Assembly (NCBI GenBank): GCA_900770605.1
Contig: CAAGKS010000092.1
Span: forward strand, 1-8,082
DNA from: Clostridia bacterium
GTDB lineage: Bacteria; Bacillota; Clostridia; Oscillospirales; CAG-272
Length of the DNA: 8,082 bases
Direction of reading: 5' to 3'
Below the pieces are notes generated by a model, which worked only from the letters and a program-made list of their open reading frames with translations, was not told the origin of the DNA and made no database searches. Below, piece by piece: positions 7,098 through 8,082 of the stretch (position 1 is its first letter; each line of letters opens with the position of its first letter). The position numbers and the translations under genes are program-made.

Positions 7098-7787
7098 ATG
7101 AAAGACCTATATCTACTCATAACCATCGTGCGAAGGACCGATGCGAATGAATACGAAGAATTTTACCGCGATCAGAACGTGAGCGCGATATACAGTACTC
7201 CCTGCAACGGCACGGCGCACGCAAAGACGCTCAACCTTTTAGGCATCGAGCGAACGGAAAAGACGATGCTCCTGTCCGCCGTGACGGGAGACACGCTGAA
7301 AACGCTCAAGCGCAAGCTGACGCACGAGATGAAAATAGACCTTCCTGACCGAGGAGTTGCCGTTGCGGTATCACTTTCGGGCTGCGGAAGCAAGGCGCTT
7401 GATTATTTCACCGCCGATCAGATAAAGGCAGATCCACAAAATACGGAGGATATAGAAATGCAATCTTCACACGAGCTTATAATCGCGATATACGAAAAGG
7501 GATATACCGATCTCGTTATGAACGCCGCGCGCGAGGCAGGCGCTGCGGGCGGTACTACCATAAACGCCAAAGGAACAGGCGCGGGCGCTGAAAAGTTTTT
7601 TGGTCTTTCCCTTGCGGTTGAAAAGGAAATGGCGTTCATCGTTGCTGACGTTGCCAAGAAGAAGGATATAATGAAGGCTATCATTCAGCATGCGGGAACT
7701 GACAGCAAGGCGCACTCGCTCGTGTTCTCGCTTCCCGTATCCGAAACGGCAGGCTTCCGTTTCTCCGACACTATCGAAAAAGAATAA
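7098..7787 (+). CDS. Tandem PII-like signalling protein (P-II family regulator-like)
   Basis: A 229-residue soluble protein starting 11 nt after the DUF1538 gene; AAGGAG (7085-7090) overlaps that gene's stop codon. The C-terminal part (about 124-222) has PII-family marks: GYTDLVMNAAREAGAAGGTT (135-154) with AKGTG (157-161), FFGL (167-170), EKE (175-177), and a closing beta segment AHSLVFSLPVSETAGF (205-220). The N-terminal part (1-105) has the alternating strand/helix pattern of a ferredoxin-like fold (LLITIVRR; LGIERTEKTMLLSAV; LKRKLTHEMKIDLPDRGVAVAVSLSGCGS), so it is probably a degenerate PII-like domain. I see no canonical GlnB T-loop with its uridylylated tyrosine. PII proteins bind nucleotides or metabolites and gate partners, often transporters. 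The obvious partner is the DUF1538 protein upstream. The ligand is unknown, and the role is inferred from context. Confidence 0.8.
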   Translation: MKDLYLLITIVRRTDANEYEEFYRDQNVSAIYSTPCNGTAHAKTLNLLGIERTEKTMLLSAVTGDTLKTLKRKLTHEMKIDLPDRGVAVAVSLSGCGSKALDYFTADQIKADPQNTEDIEMQSSHELIIAIYEKGYTDLVMNAAREAGAAGGTTINAKGTGAGAEKFFGLSLAVEKEMAFIVADVAKKKDIMKAIIQHAGTDSKAHSLVFSLPVSETAGFRFSDTIEKE

Positions 7788-7802
7788 TTTAATACACAAA
7801 AA

Positions 7803-7850
7803 ATTGGTGGAGTGACCGAATTGAAAACGGCTGCTCCACCAATATTGTTT
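7803..7850 (+). terminator. Inverted repeat after the PII-like gene, possible terminator
   Basis: ATTGGTGGAG (7803-7812) pairs with CTCCACCAAT (7834-7843), a perfect 10-bp stem starting 15 nt past the stop. The 21-nt loop contains an inner CCG/CGG pairing. A weak T-rich run, TTGTTTT (7845-7851), follows. It may end the operon, but the loop is large for an intrinsic terminator. Confidence 0.55.
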
Positions 7851-7879
7851 TGATCTTTATTCAGTTGAAAGCTTTTTTG

Positions 7880-7913
7880 CCTACTTTTTTCTCGAAAAAA
7901 GTAGGAGTTTTTT
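7880..7913 (+). terminator. Rho-independent terminator-like hairpin
   Basis: CCTACTTTTTT (7880-7890) pairs with AAAAAAGTAGG (7895-7905) around a CTCG loop, followed by AG and TTTTTT (7908-7913). The T-run lies only on the plus-strand side, so it would stop transcripts from the PII-like operon that pass the first inverted repeat. Confidence 0.7.
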
Positions 7914-7914
7914 G

Positions 7915-8079
7915 TCACGCTTTTTTAAAAAGCGTGAGAGGTGTTCCGCTCTCTGCGGAGAGCGGCTGAGGCTCTGCCTCAGACTCCCATGACCGCAAAG
8001 GATTTCCGCTCTCTGCGGAGAGCGGCTAAGGGCGCTGCCCTTAGAACCTGCAAACTTTTTGGGAAAAAGTTTGATCAAA
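7915..8079. repeat. Multi-hairpin intergenic repeat element
   Basis: Six perfect or near-perfect inverted repeats follow each other with little spacer: TCACGCTTTTT with its complement (7915-7937); CCGCTCTC-TGCG-GAGAGCGG (7946-7965); CTGAGGC-TCT-GCCTCAG (7966-7982); CCGCTCTC-TGCG-GAGAGCGG again (8006-8025); CTAAGGGC-GCT-GCCCTTAG (8026-8044); and CAAACTTTTT-GGG-AAAAAGTTTG (8051-8073), followed by the palindrome TTTGATCAAA (8070-8079). No convincing gene fits here; the open minus-strand frame over it just translates the repeats. It probably continues or recurs beyond the window. Confidence 0.8.
7944..8044. repeat. Two 60-nt-spaced copies of a two-hairpin module
   Basis: Positions 7944-7967 and 8004-8027 are identical over 24 nt, containing the CCGCTCTC-TGCG-GAGAGCGG hairpin. 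Each is followed directly by a second hairpin that differs in bases but keeps its pairing (7966-7982 and 8026-8044). A 21-nt spacer, beginning ACTCCCATGACC, separates the copies. Confidence 0.85.
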
Positions 8080-8082
8080 AAC

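Noticed and set aside
7946..8025. CRISPR-like pair of identical repeats 60 nt apart
   Set aside because: There are only two copies, each repeat is a complete palindrome, the interval holds another hairpin, and no cas gene is present.
7881..8078. 65-codon minus-strand frame containing repeated 'SRSPQRAE'
   Set aside because: The repeated peptide is just the translation of the duplicated hairpin module; it has no ribosome binding site and no family. The DNA repeat is the real feature.

Overview
The window reads like the chromosome of a low-to-mid GC Gram-positive anaerobe of the class Clostridia (Oscillospirales/Ruminococcaceae-like; inferred from gene types, not proven). The signs are a canonical Firmicute T-box leader, strong GGAGG ribosome binding sites, sigma-A promoters with 17-nt spacers, cysE followed directly by cysS, a clostridial-type D-amino-acid transaminase, and a DUF1538/PII-like pair. 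I see no tRNA or rRNA gene, CRISPR array, transposase or phage gene.

Left part, all on the minus strand (positions 1-5440, read right to left). A consensus promoter (5412-5440) drives a class IV PLP enzyme, most likely D-amino-acid transaminase (4481-5326). Next comes a second promoter (4438-4466) and a full T-box riboswitch (about 4144-4431). Its elements point to tRNA-Cys: a UGC specifier candidate and a UGGA bulge that would pair with U73. It controls cysE (serine O-acetyltransferase, 3388-4143) and cysS (cysteinyl-tRNA synthetase, 1933-3366). Only 27 nt after cysS, with no terminator between, lies a GHL6-type putative glycoside hydrolase (1-1905), whose 3' end runs off the window. Cysteine shortage would therefore raise cysteine synthesis and tRNA charging, and apparently also this carbohydrate-type enzyme.

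Middle and right part, plus strand. A divergent promoter (5473-5501) drives a two-gene operon. The first gene is a DUF1538 polytopic membrane protein made of two homologous halves (5545-7086). The second, after 11 nt, is a protein with a C-terminal PII-like domain and a probable second, degenerate PII-like domain at its N-terminus (7098-7787). The layout resembles other transporter-plus-PII pairs such as AmtB-GlnK, and this is the best candidate in the window for an undescribed system: a PII-gated transporter of unknown substrate.

Right end. The operon is followed by a long-looped inverted repeat (7803-7843), then a terminator-like hairpin (7880-7913). Behind these is a dense run of perfect hairpins that reaches almost to the window end (7915-8079). 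Two of the units are 60-nt-spaced copies of a two-hairpin module, whose second hairpin differs between copies by compensating base changes. This stretch codes for nothing convincing and looks like a structured intergenic repeat element.
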